A stretch of DNA of 38,263 nucleotides from an uncultured Bacteroidales bacterium. Lineage in GTDB: Bacteria; Bacteroidota; Bacteroidia; Bacteroidales; Bacteroidaceae. Made by a program: the position numbers and the translations under genes. Below, piece after piece: positions 1 through 7,319 of this stretch (the stretch's first letter is position 1; the number at the start of each line of letters is the position of its first letter). The notes under the pieces are model-generated. The model ran no database searches. It saw only the letters and a list, made by a program, of their open reading frames with translations, and was not told where the DNA came from. Where the stretch lies: positions 1 to 38,263 of the forward strand of contig CACWTR010000024.1 in the NCBI GenBank assembly GCA_902763865.1, read 5' to 3'.

Positions 1-237
1 GGAACAGTGCAACACCTCTCTGCCCGCCAGTCGGAGATTCTCGCCATCTTAGCTCAGCATATCGGTCAGACCGTAGAACGTTCGTATCTGCTGGAACACG
101 TCTGGGGAAACGATAGCTATGCCAACTCCCTCGCCCTCAACGTCCAGATAACCTATATTCGCAAGATGCTCGAACCCGACACCAGCATCTCTATCGTGTC
201 CCTCAAGAAGCGCGGCTATAGGTTAGAAATGATATAA
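1..237 (+). CDS. Response regulator, OmpR/PhoB type, C-terminal fragment (5' end outside window)
   Basis: The reading frame is open from the first base and ends at TAA 235-237, so the GTG at 7 is an internal Val codon and the gene starts upstream of the window. The visible 78 residues form an OmpR-type winged-helix DNA-binding domain. An LSARQSEILAILAQH segment leads into the fold, VERSYLLEHVWG matches the conserved helix ending in VWG, NVQITYIRKML is the recognition helix, and KKRGYRLE is the C-terminal wing hairpin. Proteins of this class bind DNA after phosphorylation of an N-terminal receiver domain by a sensor kinase; the receiver domain is not visible here. The partner kinase is probably upstream too. 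The kinase at 26458 is far away, and nothing links the two. Confidence 0.85.
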   Translation, partial: GTVQHLSARQSEILAILAQHIGQTVERSYLLEHVWGNDSYANSLALNVQITYIRKMLEPDTSISIVSLKKRGYRLEMI

Positions 238-241
238 CGAG

Positions 242-340
242 ATGGGTCTAGACGATTGCGACGTCCGCCGTGTCATAGGCATCACCCAAGAGGCCATCCC
301 CTCCACAAGATACAGGATTCAACAGAAGATGAAGAATTAG
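242..340 (+). pseudogene. Helix-turn-helix C-terminal remnant (32 codons)
   Basis: A short frame starts ATG at 242 and ends TAG 338-340, five bases after the response regulator stop. The product reads like the last two helices of a LuxR-type helix-turn-helix domain: VRRVIGIT, then QEAIPSTRYRIQQKMKN, which resembles the I-x-x-x-L-x-I-S-x-x-x-V-x-x-x-R-Y-R-I-x-x-K sequence at the end of Bacteroidota TPR-HTH regulators. No upstream part of such a protein remains, because an in-frame stop lies at 230-232. I read it as the degraded tail of a lost regulator. A short functional peptide cannot be excluded. Confidence 0.4.
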
Positions 341-418
341 ATATGCGTTGATTGTTGAATCTCCATAGATGTTTTCAACTTGTCAACGTTAGAACCTGAC
401 AACCATCCTCATGTTCTT

Positions 419-452
419 CTTTGCAGAATTTTGAGGCACAGATTCTGCAAAG
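419..452. repeat. Perfect 11-bp inverted repeat, 12-base loop
   Basis: CTTTGCAGAAT at 419-429 is matched by its exact reverse complement at 442-452. No T-tract follows on either strand, so it is not an obvious intrinsic terminator. It lies in the gene-free stretch 341-590, which otherwise holds only the short repeats and the tRNA terminator listed separately. Confidence 0.7.
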
Positions 453-455
453 GAG

Positions 456-505
456 TGGCTACAACTCAAAACAAGATGAAATAATTGGCTACAAATTGGC
501 TACAA
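456..505. repeat. Three direct copies of TGGCTACAA
   Basis: TGGCTACAA occurs at 456-464, 486-494 and 497-505, all in the same orientation. The last two are 11 bp apart, about one helical turn. Short direct repeats beside a tRNA gene can be recombinase arm sites, but no integrase gene is in the window, so this role is only a suggestion. Confidence 0.5.
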
Positions 506-518
506 ATTTGAAATGTAT

Positions 519-556
519 ATAAAAACAACAAGGAGTTAGATTTTTTCTAACTCCTT
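519..556 (-). terminator. Intrinsic terminator of the tRNA-Asn unit
   Basis: Read on the minus strand, AAGGAGTTAGA (556-546) and its perfect reverse complement (540-530) form an 11-bp stem with a five-base loop. It is followed by the T-rich run GTTGTTTTTAT (529-519). It lies about 35 bases past the 3' end of the last tRNA, so it fits as the terminator of the tRNA transcript. Confidence 0.75.
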
Positions 557-590
557 GATTAACAGTGCTATGCAGAGATTTTAACTTTTG

Positions 591-664
591 CGCTTCAGGA
601 TGGGCTTGAACCAACGACCCCATGATTAACAGTCATGTGCTCTAACCAACTGAGCTACTGAAGC
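591..664 (-). tRNA. tRNA-Asn (anticodon GTT), copy 1
   Basis: On the minus strand the sequence folds as a 74-nt tRNA. The acceptor stem is GCTTCAG/CTGAAGC with discriminator G. The D-arm contains AGCTCAGTTGGTTAGAGC. The anticodon stem-loop is CATGA-CTGTTAA-TCATG with anticodon GTT. The T-arm contains GGTTCAAGCC. CCA is not encoded in the DNA. It is identical to the copy at 693-766 and lies downstream of it in the same transcript. Confidence 0.95.
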
Positions 665-692
665 AGGATGCAACGGGAAGCGAGAACGCTTG

Positions 693-766
693 CGCTTCAG
701 GATGGGCTTGAACCAACGACCCCATGATTAACAGTCATGTGCTCTAACCAACTGAGCTACTGAAGC
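693..766 (-). tRNA. tRNA-Asn (anticodon GTT), copy 2
   Basis: This is identical to the copy at 591-664 over the whole 74 nt, and the identity extends slightly into both flanks, so the two are a recent tandem duplication with a 102-bp period. It is the promoter-proximal copy. A TAnnTTTG box on the minus strand at 808-801 lies upstream, and the terminator at 519-556 closes the unit. Confidence 0.95.
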
Positions 767-800
767 AGGGAAAATGCAGTCTTCTTTCCCGATTGCGCCG

Positions 801-808
801 CAAAGGTA
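801..808 (-). promoter_or_regulatory. -7 box TACCTTTG for the tRNA-Asn unit
   Basis: The plus strand reads CAAAGGTA, which is TACCTTTG on the minus strand, a match to the Bacteroidota -7 consensus TAnnTTTG. It is 35 bases upstream of the first tRNA. Confidence 0.7.
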
Positions 809-925
809 CAACAAAAACTTAAAAGTGAAAAGCTAAACGAGAAAAATTTTTGTTAAGAGGCGCATTTTTCTCTCTTTCCCTCTCTTTAATCCCTTTTACA
901 TGTTCTTTAATCCCGATTTTTTTCG

Positions 926-935
926 TATCTTTGCA
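926..935 (+). promoter_or_regulatory. -7 box TATCTTTGCA of the pfkB operon
   Basis: TATCTTTG followed by CA matches the TAnnTTTG consensus. Transcription would start near 939-941, just before the ATG at 951. That rules out the in-frame ATG at 900, which would lie upstream of the transcript. Confidence 0.8.
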
Positions 936-950
936 GAAAAATTCAAGCTA

Positions 951-1937
951 ATGGAGAAAACTATCGGAATAGGCAATGCCCTGGTCGATGTGCTGGTGCG
1001 GCTGGACGGGGATGAACTCTTAGAGCGAATGCAGTTGCCCAAAGGCGGCATGACGCTCATCAGCGAGGGGAGACAGCGTGCCTTGCGTGCCACGATGGAG
1101 CTGCTGCCTGCAGAGCAGGCCACGGGCGGCAGTGCCGGCAATGCGATGCTTGCGCTGGCTGGGCTGGGCGGCAAGGCAGGCTTTGTCGGCAAGGTAGGCC
1201 GCGATGCGCTGGGGCGTTTCTATGCCGACCACTGCCGTGCAGCCGGCATCGATGCATGCCTGTTTGAGTGCGACTTGCCGACGGGCGTAGCCAATACCTT
1301 CATCTCCCCCGACGGGGAACGCACCTTCGGCACCTGCCTGGGTGCTGCGGCAGCCCTTGAGCCGCGCGACATTACGCCTGCGCTCTTCGAGGGTGTCGGC
1401 ATGGCACACATCGAGGGCTATCTGGTGCAGAACCACGACCTCATGGAGGCTATCTGCCAGACGGCTACAGAGATGAGCGTGCAGCTGAGCCTGGACCTTG
1501 CCAGCTACAATGTGGTGGCTGCCGACCTTCCCTTCTTCCGTCATTTAGTGCAGGACTACATCGACATCGTCTTTGCCAACGAAGAAGAGGCTGCGGCATT
1601 CACAGGATGCCACGACCCGCGGGAGGCGTTGCGGGAGATTGCGTCCATGAAGTGCCTGACCGTCGTGAAGCTTGGCGGCAAGGGAGCCATTACCCGCCTC
1701 GGCAACGAGGAGGCGATGGTGGAGGCTCGGTACGTGCCTGTCGTAGATACGACCGGCGCGGGCGACTTCTTTGCCGGTGGTTTCCTCTATGCCCTGAACG
1801 AGGGCGCCTCCTTGCAGGAATGCCTCCGATGCGGGCGGGCGATGGCCGAGCACGTCATCGGCGTGGTAGGTACAAGGTTGCCCGATGAGATGTGGAAGCA
1901 GCTGAAAGTTCAATACTCAAAGTTCGATATCCAATGA
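951..1937 (+). CDS. PfkB-family carbohydrate/nucleoside kinase
   Basis: A 328-residue ribokinase-fold kinase that transfers phosphate from ATP to a hydroxyl of a sugar or nucleoside in the cytoplasm. The first PfkB signature region is GGSAGNAMLALAGLGG followed by GFVGKVGRDALG. The second is DTTGAGDFFAGGFLYAL near the C-terminus, where DTTGAGD holds the catalytic Asp and the anion hole. Length and overall pattern resemble the adenosine kinase-like branch common in Bacteroidales, but the substrate cannot be read from sequence. The start at 951 is chosen because the -7 box at 926-935 lies just upstream. The stop codon overlaps the next start as ATGA (1934-1937), implying translational coupling to the S41 protease. 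Confidence 0.92.
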   Translation: MEKTIGIGNALVDVLVRLDGDELLERMQLPKGGMTLISEGRQRALRATMELLPAEQATGGSAGNAMLALAGLGGKAGFVGKVGRDALGRFYADHCRAAGIDACLFECDLPTGVANTFISPDGERTFGTCLGAAAALEPRDITPALFEGVGMAHIEGYLVQNHDLMEAICQTATEMSVQLSLDLASYNVVAADLPFFRHLVQDYIDIVFANEEEAAAFTGCHDPREALREIASMKCLTVVKLGGKGAITRLGNEEAMVEARYVPVVDTTGAGDFFAGGFLYALNEGASLQECLRCGRAMAEHVIGVVGTRLPDEMWKQLKVQYSKFDIQ

Positions 1938-3574
1938 AACGCGTCTATATATATATAATTATGTGTCTGTTGCCACTCGGAGCGGTGGCGCAGAAGAAGG
2001 AGAACACCAACTCGGCCATCAGCCGCAACCTGGAGCTCTTCAACGACATATACAAGCAACTCGACCTCTTCTACGTCGATTCTCTCAACGCCGACACCGT
2101 GATAGGGTGGGGCATCCGCTCTATGCTCCAACAGGTGGATCCTTTCACCGACTACTATCCTGACGACGACGAGGAACTCCGGCAGATGGCAACCGGCAAG
2201 TATGCCGGCATAGGCAGCATCATCCGTTACAGCAGGAAGGAGCAACGGGCAGTCATCAGCGAGCCCTACGAGGGCACGCCCAGCCAGTTGGCCGGTGTGA
2301 GGGCCGGCGACGTCATCCTCTCGATAGACGGCAAGGACGTGAAGGGGATGGGAACGCCCAAGGTGAGCGGAATGCTTCGCGGCGAGGCCGGCACCACCTT
2401 CGAGCTGAAGGTGCGTCGCGGACGGGAAGAAAAGACCTTCCTCATCACGCGCCAGATGATACAGCTGCCTCAAGTGCCATATTCCGGAATGCTCAGCGAC
2501 GGACAGACCGGCTACATCTTCCTGACCGGCTTCACCGAAGGAGCCTGCCGCGAGGTGCGCGATGCCCTGGAGGAAGTGCGGCGGCAGGGAGCCAAGCGCT
2601 TGGTCCTTGACCTGCGCGGCAATCCCGGCGGAGCGGTCAACGAGGCTGTTGACATAGCCAACCTCTTCCTGCCAAAAGGCAAGAAGGTGGTCTATACCAA
2701 AGGCAAGATGGCCCGCACGAACCGCGAATACTATACAGCCACAGAGCCTGTGGACAGTCTCATGCCCCTTGTTGTGCTCGTTGATGGCGGTTCAGCCTCG
2801 GCCTCGGAGATTGTCTCGGGTGCCTTGCAGGACTTTGACCGTGCCGTCATCATGGGAACCCGCACCTACGGCAAGGGCCTGGTGCAGATGATGCGCGAAC
2901 TGCCCTTCCACGGCACGCTCAAGCTCACGACCAGTCGCTACTACATCCCCAGCGGGCGCTGCATACAAGCCTATGACTACCGCCACCTGAACGCCGACGG
3001 CTCGGCAGGCGTCGTGCCCGACAGCCTTACGAAGGTCTTCCACACGGCAGGAGGCCGCGAGGTCCGCGACGGCGGTGGCATAAAGCCTGACGTGGAGGTC
3101 AAGCCCGACAGCCTCCCCACCATCGTCTCCGAGCTGGTCAGCAGCGACGAGTTCTTCGACTGTGTCACCAACTTCTGCCTTGCGCACCCCACCATCCCGC
3201 CTGTCGGGGAATTCCGGCTCAGCGATGAAGACTATGCAGCCTTTGCCGACAGCATCGGGGCCAGCGGCTTCGAGGCCGGCAAGCCCGCCAAGGAGTTGCT
3301 CAAGGTCCTGCGCGACGTCATCCGGCGCGAAGGCTATCAGGAAGCGACCCGGGCAGAGCTGGATACCCTGGAAGCCAAGCTCACTTATGACGTGCGGGCC
3401 GACCTGATGCGCTTCCGCAAAGAAGTAGAGCCCTACCTCTACGACGAGATTGTGCATCGCTACTATTACCAGAAGGGAGGCGTCCAGCAGCAGCTTCTCG
3501 ACGACCCCTGCATCGAGCGGGCCCTGCAGGTTCTTTCCGACAAAGACAAATACAAAAAGATACTTGGCAGATGA
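1934..3574 (+). CDS. S41-family C-terminal processing peptidase, secreted
   Basis: A 546-residue serine protease with an N-terminal signal peptide (hydrophobic YIYIIMCLLPLGAVAQ), so it acts in the periplasm or on the outer envelope. A PDZ domain follows around residues 90-170 (GIGSIIRYS... GVRAGDVILSIDGKDV). Then comes the S41 core with DLRGNPGG and SASASEIVSG. Ser289 and Lys314 (in TYGKGLVQ) are 25 residues apart, as in the Ser-Lys dyad of Tsp/CtpA. Family members cut proteins near their C-termini. It overlaps the kinase by ATGA and itself ends in an ATGA overlap with the DUF4886 gene. A start at 1892 would sit inside the kinase and place residues ahead of the signal peptide, so 1934 is preferred. 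Confidence 0.93.
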   Translation: MKRVYIYIIMCLLPLGAVAQKKENTNSAISRNLELFNDIYKQLDLFYVDSLNADTVIGWGIRSMLQQVDPFTDYYPDDDEELRQMATGKYAGIGSIIRYSRKEQRAVISEPYEGTPSQLAGVRAGDVILSIDGKDVKGMGTPKVSGMLRGEAGTTFELKVRRGREEKTFLITRQMIQLPQVPYSGMLSDGQTGYIFLTGFTEGACREVRDALEEVRRQGAKRLVLDLRGNPGGAVNEAVDIANLFLPKGKKVVYTKGKMARTNREYYTATEPVDSLMPLVVLVDGGSASASEIVSGALQDFDRAVIMGTRTYGKGLVQMMRELPFHGTLKLTTSRYYIPSGRCIQAYDYRHLNADGSAGVVPDSLTKVFHTAGGREVRDGGGIKPDVEVKPDSLPTIVSELVSSDEFFDCVTNFCLAHPTIPPVGEFRLSDEDYAAFADSIGASGFEAGKPAKELLKVLRDVIRREGYQEATRAELDTLEAKLTYDVRADLMRFRKEVEPYLYDEIVHRYYYQKGGVQQQLLDDPCIERALQVLSDKDKYKKILGR

Positions 3575-5010
3575 AGAATTATCGGTACATAACGGCAATC
3601 ATGGCATTTGCCCTCTGTTTCACCGTAAAGGCGCAAACGGACAGCATTGTCCGCGTGCTTGCCATCGGCAACAGCTTCTCGCAGGACGCGGTGGAGCAGT
3701 ACCTGTGGGAACTGGCAAACGAGGCCGGCGTGAAGATGATTATCGGCAACGCATACCGCGGCGGACAGGGATTCCAGTCGCATTGGATTGATGTCACCGA
3801 AGCCAACAACACCTTCGAGTACCGCAAGGTTGTTGGCGGAAAGCGCTCCAACACGCCCCGCATGGCCCTGGCCGACATCATCACCGACGAGCCCTGGCAG
3901 TACATCACCTTCCAGCAAGTCAGTCAGGAATCGGGTCTCACCTCGACATTCGAGCCTTACCTGACCGAGCTGATAGGATACACCCAGGGGTTGCAGACCA
4001 ATCCCGATGCAGTCTATGGCTACCACCAGACGTGGGCCTACTCCCACGACAGCACGCATGGCGGCTTTGCCAACTACGGCAACCGACAGGACGTGATGTA
4101 CGACAGCATCTGTCAGGCAGTGCAGTACGCCACGGCCATGCACCCCGAACTGAGCTTTGTCGTTCCCAGCGGCACTGCTATCCAGAATGCCCGCACCACC
4201 TGGCTGGGCGACAATATGAACCGCGACGGCTATCACCTCGACCTGAAGATGGGGCGCTACACTGCTGCCTGCGCCTGGCTGGAGACCATTACCGGCATAT
4301 CGCCCGTCGGCTTCAGCTACAGGCCCGACGGCGTCGATTTCCTGACGGCACACACCTGTCAGGTGGCAGCTCACGAGGCTGTGATGCATCCCTTTGAATG
4401 TACCGTGCTCGACCGGGAGGGCTTCCCCGCCGTCAACAGCATCGTGCCGACGGGACTCGTGAAGCTCAACTTCGGAGCCGACCACACTTCCGACCCCGCA
4501 TGGAACGACATTACCCCTGCCCTCAGGACGCATGCCGACATCCACGACAGCAATATGAACCCGACCGGCATCCTTCTGACCGTTACCGACGACTTTGGTG
4601 GCACGAACAGAAACGGAGCCGCCTACACGACCACGAAGATGCTCATGCCAGCCGAGGTGTCGCAGTCGTGCTTCTGGGGATACGCTACGGGCAAGTTCGG
4701 AAACGGAGGCCCCCGGCAGAGCGCCACCCTGCGACTGAGCCACCTCAACCCCGAACTGGAGTATGAATTCACCCTCTTCTCTTCTCGCGACAAATGTCAG
4801 GACCTCCGCCAGACAACCTTCGTCGTGCAAGGCGAGGACACGCAGGCGGATGCACTCCAGTCGGCCAACAATGCCGGAGAGACCGTTGTCCTGAAGGACA
4901 TTCGCCCGACGGCAGACGGGCAGGTGACGCTGACCGTCATGCCCGGCTCGCGCAATACCAGCCCCAATCATTTCTACTACCTCAATGCAATGACAATAAA
5001 AGCAAAATAA
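3571..5010 (+). CDS. DUF4886-domain secreted protein (SGNH-like)
   Basis: A 479-residue secreted protein with signal peptide YITAIMAFALCFTVKAQ. It continues with VLAIGNSFSQDAVEQYL, the start of the DUF4886 fold, in which the Ser of GNSFS resembles the nucleophile of SGNH esterases. Residues from about 295 onward form a beta-rich second domain (FGADHTSDPAWND..., ATLRLSHLNPELEYEFTLF) that looks like a carbohydrate-binding or fibronectin-like module. An esterase or hydrolase acting on glycans is plausible but not shown. It is translationally coupled to the S41 gene through an ATGA overlap and is followed after five bases by the SecB-like gene. Confidence 0.82.
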   Translation: MKNYRYITAIMAFALCFTVKAQTDSIVRVLAIGNSFSQDAVEQYLWELANEAGVKMIIGNAYRGGQGFQSHWIDVTEANNTFEYRKVVGGKRSNTPRMALADIITDEPWQYITFQQVSQESGLTSTFEPYLTELIGYTQGLQTNPDAVYGYHQTWAYSHDSTHGGFANYGNRQDVMYDSICQAVQYATAMHPELSFVVPSGTAIQNARTTWLGDNMNRDGYHLDLKMGRYTAACAWLETITGISPVGFSYRPDGVDFLTAHTCQVAAHEAVMHPFECTVLDREGFPAVNSIVPTGLVKLNFGADHTSDPAWNDITPALRTHADIHDSNMNPTGILLTVTDDFGGTNRNGAAYTTTKMLMPAEVSQSCFWGYATGKFGNGGPRQSATLRLSHLNPELEYEFTLFSSRDKCQDLRQTTFVVQGEDTQADALQSANNAGETVVLKDIRPTADGQVTLTVMPGSRNTSPNHFYYLNAMTIKAK

Positions 5011-5015
5011 AGACA

Positions 5016-5534
5016 ATGGCACAACAACAGAAACAAATCCAGATTCAGTTCCGTCTGATGGACGTCAGACAGTTGCAGTTCGTCAACTTGGCCAGCGAAT
5101 GGCCTCAGGGCGAGATGCAGATCAACAACCAGATTCAGTTCAACTGCGAGACGGACAAGCGCACCGTCCGCTGCAATGCCAACTTCGAGTACAAGAAGAA
5201 CGATATCACGCAGCTCATCCTCGGAGTGCAGACAGTCTTCGAGTTCACGCGCGACAGCTGGAGCTCGCTCTATCAGCTCGACGGCGACCAGTGGGTGCTT
5301 CCCGCAGGACTGGTGCAGCACATGGCCGACATCACCATCGGCAGTGCCCGCGGCATCATGGCCGTGCGCAGCGAAGAGGCCGGCATCCCCAAGCAGATAC
5401 TTCCCTTGGTCAACCCGGGACAGATGCTCCGCAACAACATTGCCTTCAAGCGTGTCCCGCAGCAGAAGCACCAGTCGGACGACGCCAATCCCGTGGGCAA
5501 CATTCCCATGGACGGCACGCTCGGCACGGCATAG
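5016..5534 (+). CDS. SecB-like conserved protein
   Basis: A 172-residue cytoplasmic protein without signal peptide, starting five bases after the DUF4886 stop. No firm family match came to mind. The pattern resembles SecB: alternating beta strands in the first half (IQFRLMDVRQLQFVN, VRCNANFEYK, LILGVQTVFEF), then a helix and the segment IGSARGIMAVRSEEAG, then LPLVNPGQML. SecB-fold proteins share a similar late helix followed by a Leu-Pro-x-x-Asn-x turn. If so, it may be an export chaperone for the two secreted proteins encoded just upstream. The last 20 residues are polar and probably disordered. The chaperone role is an inference. Confidence 0.7.
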   Translation: MAQQQKQIQIQFRLMDVRQLQFVNLASEWPQGEMQINNQIQFNCETDKRTVRCNANFEYKKNDITQLILGVQTVFEFTRDSWSSLYQLDGDQWVLPAGLVQHMADITIGSARGIMAVRSEEAGIPKQILPLVNPGQMLRNNIAFKRVPQQKHQSDDANPVGNIPMDGTLGTA

Positions 5535-5561
5535 CAGCGGCAGCACGACGCGTCGGGTTCG

Positions 5562-5627
5562 TTGCTTCATCGTGAACAAGCAATTGCTTCATCGCGATGA
5601 AGCAATTGCTCCATCGCGATGAAGCAA
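5562..5627. repeat. Array of three 22-bp palindromic units
   Basis: Units begin at 5562, 5584 and 5606, exactly 22 bp apart. Each consists of TTGCTTCATCG followed by its reverse complement. The middle unit is a perfect 22-bp palindrome, unit 1 is degenerate on its right arm, and unit 3 has one T-to-C change. The unit junction makes a 32-bp perfect palindrome at 5579-5610. It lies downstream of the SecB-like gene and before the ADP-ribosylglycohydrolase-family gene. It may act as an mRNA 3' hairpin. Confidence 0.9.
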
Positions 5628-5700
5628 TCAACACGTCCTGTCATCCCTCAATCCGAAACAAGCAAAACTTAAACTAATAACATTCCTCACTCTGTAACCG

Positions 5701-7236
5701 ATGAAGAAGATTGTACTACTCAGACGCAGCCTGTTGCTGTTGGCGCTCTTCTGTCCGCTCGTACTTGCTGCTCAGAAGAAAGGGACTGTCACCCTGACGA
5801 AAAGTGTGTTGCTCGACAAGATAAAGGGTGGCTGGGCCGGCCAGACCATCGGCTGTGCCTATGGCGGCCCCACCGAGTTCTGCTACCGCGGAGTAATGAT
5901 ACCCGACGAGACGGAGATTGTCTATCCCGAACACCACCTGCAGCTTCACTACGACCGCTTCCCCGGCCTCTTCGACGATGTCTATATGGACCTGACGTTT
6001 GTCGAGGTGTTCACCCGTGAAGGTCTCGACGCACCAGCCGAGTCGATGGCAAAAGCCTTTGCCTACGCCTCCTATCCCCTTTGGCACGCCAACCAGCAGG
6101 CCCGCTACAACATCATGCAGGGCATCATGCCGCCCAAGTCGGGCCACTGGAAGAACAACCCCCATGCCGACTGCATCGACTATCAGATAGAAAGCGACTT
6201 CGCCGGCCTCATGTCTCCGGGCATGCCCAATACGGCGAGCAGGATATCCGACAAGGTAGGTCACCTCATGAACTACGGCGACGGCTGGTACGGCGGTGTG
6301 TTCGTCGGGGCAATGTACACCTTGGCCTTCGTGGAGACGGACATCCCCACAATCGTAGAGAAAGCGCTGCTGACGATTCCCCCCAAGAGTAAGTTTCACC
6401 GTTGCATTGCCGACGTAATCAATTGGTACAAAGAAGACCCCAACGACTGGAAACGGACGTGGAAGCTCTACAACGAGAAGTATGGCGAGGACGTTGGCTG
6501 CCCCGAGCTCATCCTTGCTCCCGGCAATATCGATGCCACCATGAACTCAGCCTACGTCGTGATGGGACTCCTCTTTGGCGGCGGCGACTTCGGACGGACA
6601 ATGGAAATCTCCACCCGATGCGGACAGGACTCCGACTGCAACCCATCCACAGCCGCAGGCATCCTCGCCACCATGCTGGGCTATTCCGGCATTCCCGAGA
6701 AATGGATGCCCAACCTCCGCGAAGTGGAGGACCGCGACTTCACATATATAAAGATGTCGCTCCGGGATGTCTATCAGGCAAGCTTCAATCTCGCCCTCCA
6801 GAACATCGCCCGGAATGGCGGCAAGGTGAACGAGGACAACGTCAGCATCAAGCTGCAGAAGCCCAAGGCCGTAAGGCTGGAGCAAGGGTTCAGCGGGATG
6901 AAACCCGTGCCGCTCACGGAAGGCATCGAGCACCTCGGCATGCCCCTCTCCAAGCAGAATGCCTTTGAATTCAACGGCACAGGCATCACCATCTACGGCA
7001 ACATCGAATGCCCGGACAAGACCTATGAGGCAGAACTCGAGGTAACCGTTGACGGCAAGAAGGACCGTGTCATGAAGCTCTGCTCCGACTTCCACAAGCG
7101 TACAGCCGACTGCCTCTACTGGAACTATGACCTCAAGCCCGGAGTCCACCGCGTGGAGTTCCGCCTGCTGAATCCGCGCGAGGATGCCAACATCAAGGCC
7201 TGGCGCGTGATTTACTACGTAGCCGACACCCTCTGA
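5701..7236 (+). CDS. Secreted ADP-ribosylglycohydrolase-family protein
   Basis: A 511-residue protein with a signal peptide (LLLLALFCPLVLAAQ). The all-helical ARH/DraG-like domain spans roughly residues 35-370. GGWAGQTIGCAYGGPTEF is the family's first helix. FDDVYMDLTF (Asp92, Asp93, Asp97) replaces the usual TDDT metal motif. CGQDSDCNPSTAAGIL (Asp310, Asp312) corresponds to the G-G-D-x-D-T metal-binding motif. The C-terminal 110 residues are beta-rich (GITIYGNIECPD...) and may bind a ligand. ARH enzymes remove ADP-ribose from proteins or nucleosides. The export signal and altered motifs suggest a different glycoside substrate outside the cytoplasm. It is transcribed apart from the upstream operon, after the palindromic array. 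Confidence 0.85.
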   Translation: MKKIVLLRRSLLLLALFCPLVLAAQKKGTVTLTKSVLLDKIKGGWAGQTIGCAYGGPTEFCYRGVMIPDETEIVYPEHHLQLHYDRFPGLFDDVYMDLTFVEVFTREGLDAPAESMAKAFAYASYPLWHANQQARYNIMQGIMPPKSGHWKNNPHADCIDYQIESDFAGLMSPGMPNTASRISDKVGHLMNYGDGWYGGVFVGAMYTLAFVETDIPTIVEKALLTIPPKSKFHRCIADVINWYKEDPNDWKRTWKLYNEKYGEDVGCPELILAPGNIDATMNSAYVVMGLLFGGGDFGRTMEISTRCGQDSDCNPSTAAGILATMLGYSGIPEKWMPNLREVEDRDFTYIKMSLRDVYQASFNLALQNIARNGGKVNEDNVSIKLQKPKAVRLEQGFSGMKPVPLTEGIEHLGMPLSKQNAFEFNGTGITIYGNIECPDKTYEAELEVTVDGKKDRVMKLCSDFHKRTADCLYWNYDLKPGVHRVEFRLLNPREDANIKAWRVIYYVADTL

Positions 7237-7275
7237 TTCTTAAATAAAACGAATTTCTCAGCCTCAAGGACTTGT

Positions 7276-7287
7276 AATTCGCGAATT
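7276..7287. promoter_or_regulatory. 12-bp palindrome AATTCGCGAATT before the der promoter
   Basis: A perfect 12-bp palindrome ends five bases before the der -7 box. It could be an operator or chance. Confidence 0.3.
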
Positions 7288-7292
7288 TTAAC

Positions 7293-7300
7293 TATCTTTG
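7293..7300 (+). promoter_or_regulatory. -7 box TATCTTTG of der
   Basis: TATCTTTG followed by CA matches the TAnnTTTG consensus, 20 bases before the ATG at 7320. Confidence 0.75.
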
Positions 7301-7319
7301 CACGCAAAAAGAAGAACGT

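Noticed and set aside
419-452. Intrinsic terminator of the response regulator
   Set aside because: The stem is perfect but moderately AT-rich, lacks a T-tract, and is almost 200 bases past the stop codon.
900-950. Start of the PfkB kinase at ATG 900
   Set aside because: The -7 box at 926-935 would lie inside the coding region, and the 17 added residues are Phe-rich and not family-like.
3466-5022. A 518-codon frame antisense to the DUF4886 gene
   Set aside because: No domain pattern; it shadows the coding strand and would run against the coupled operon.
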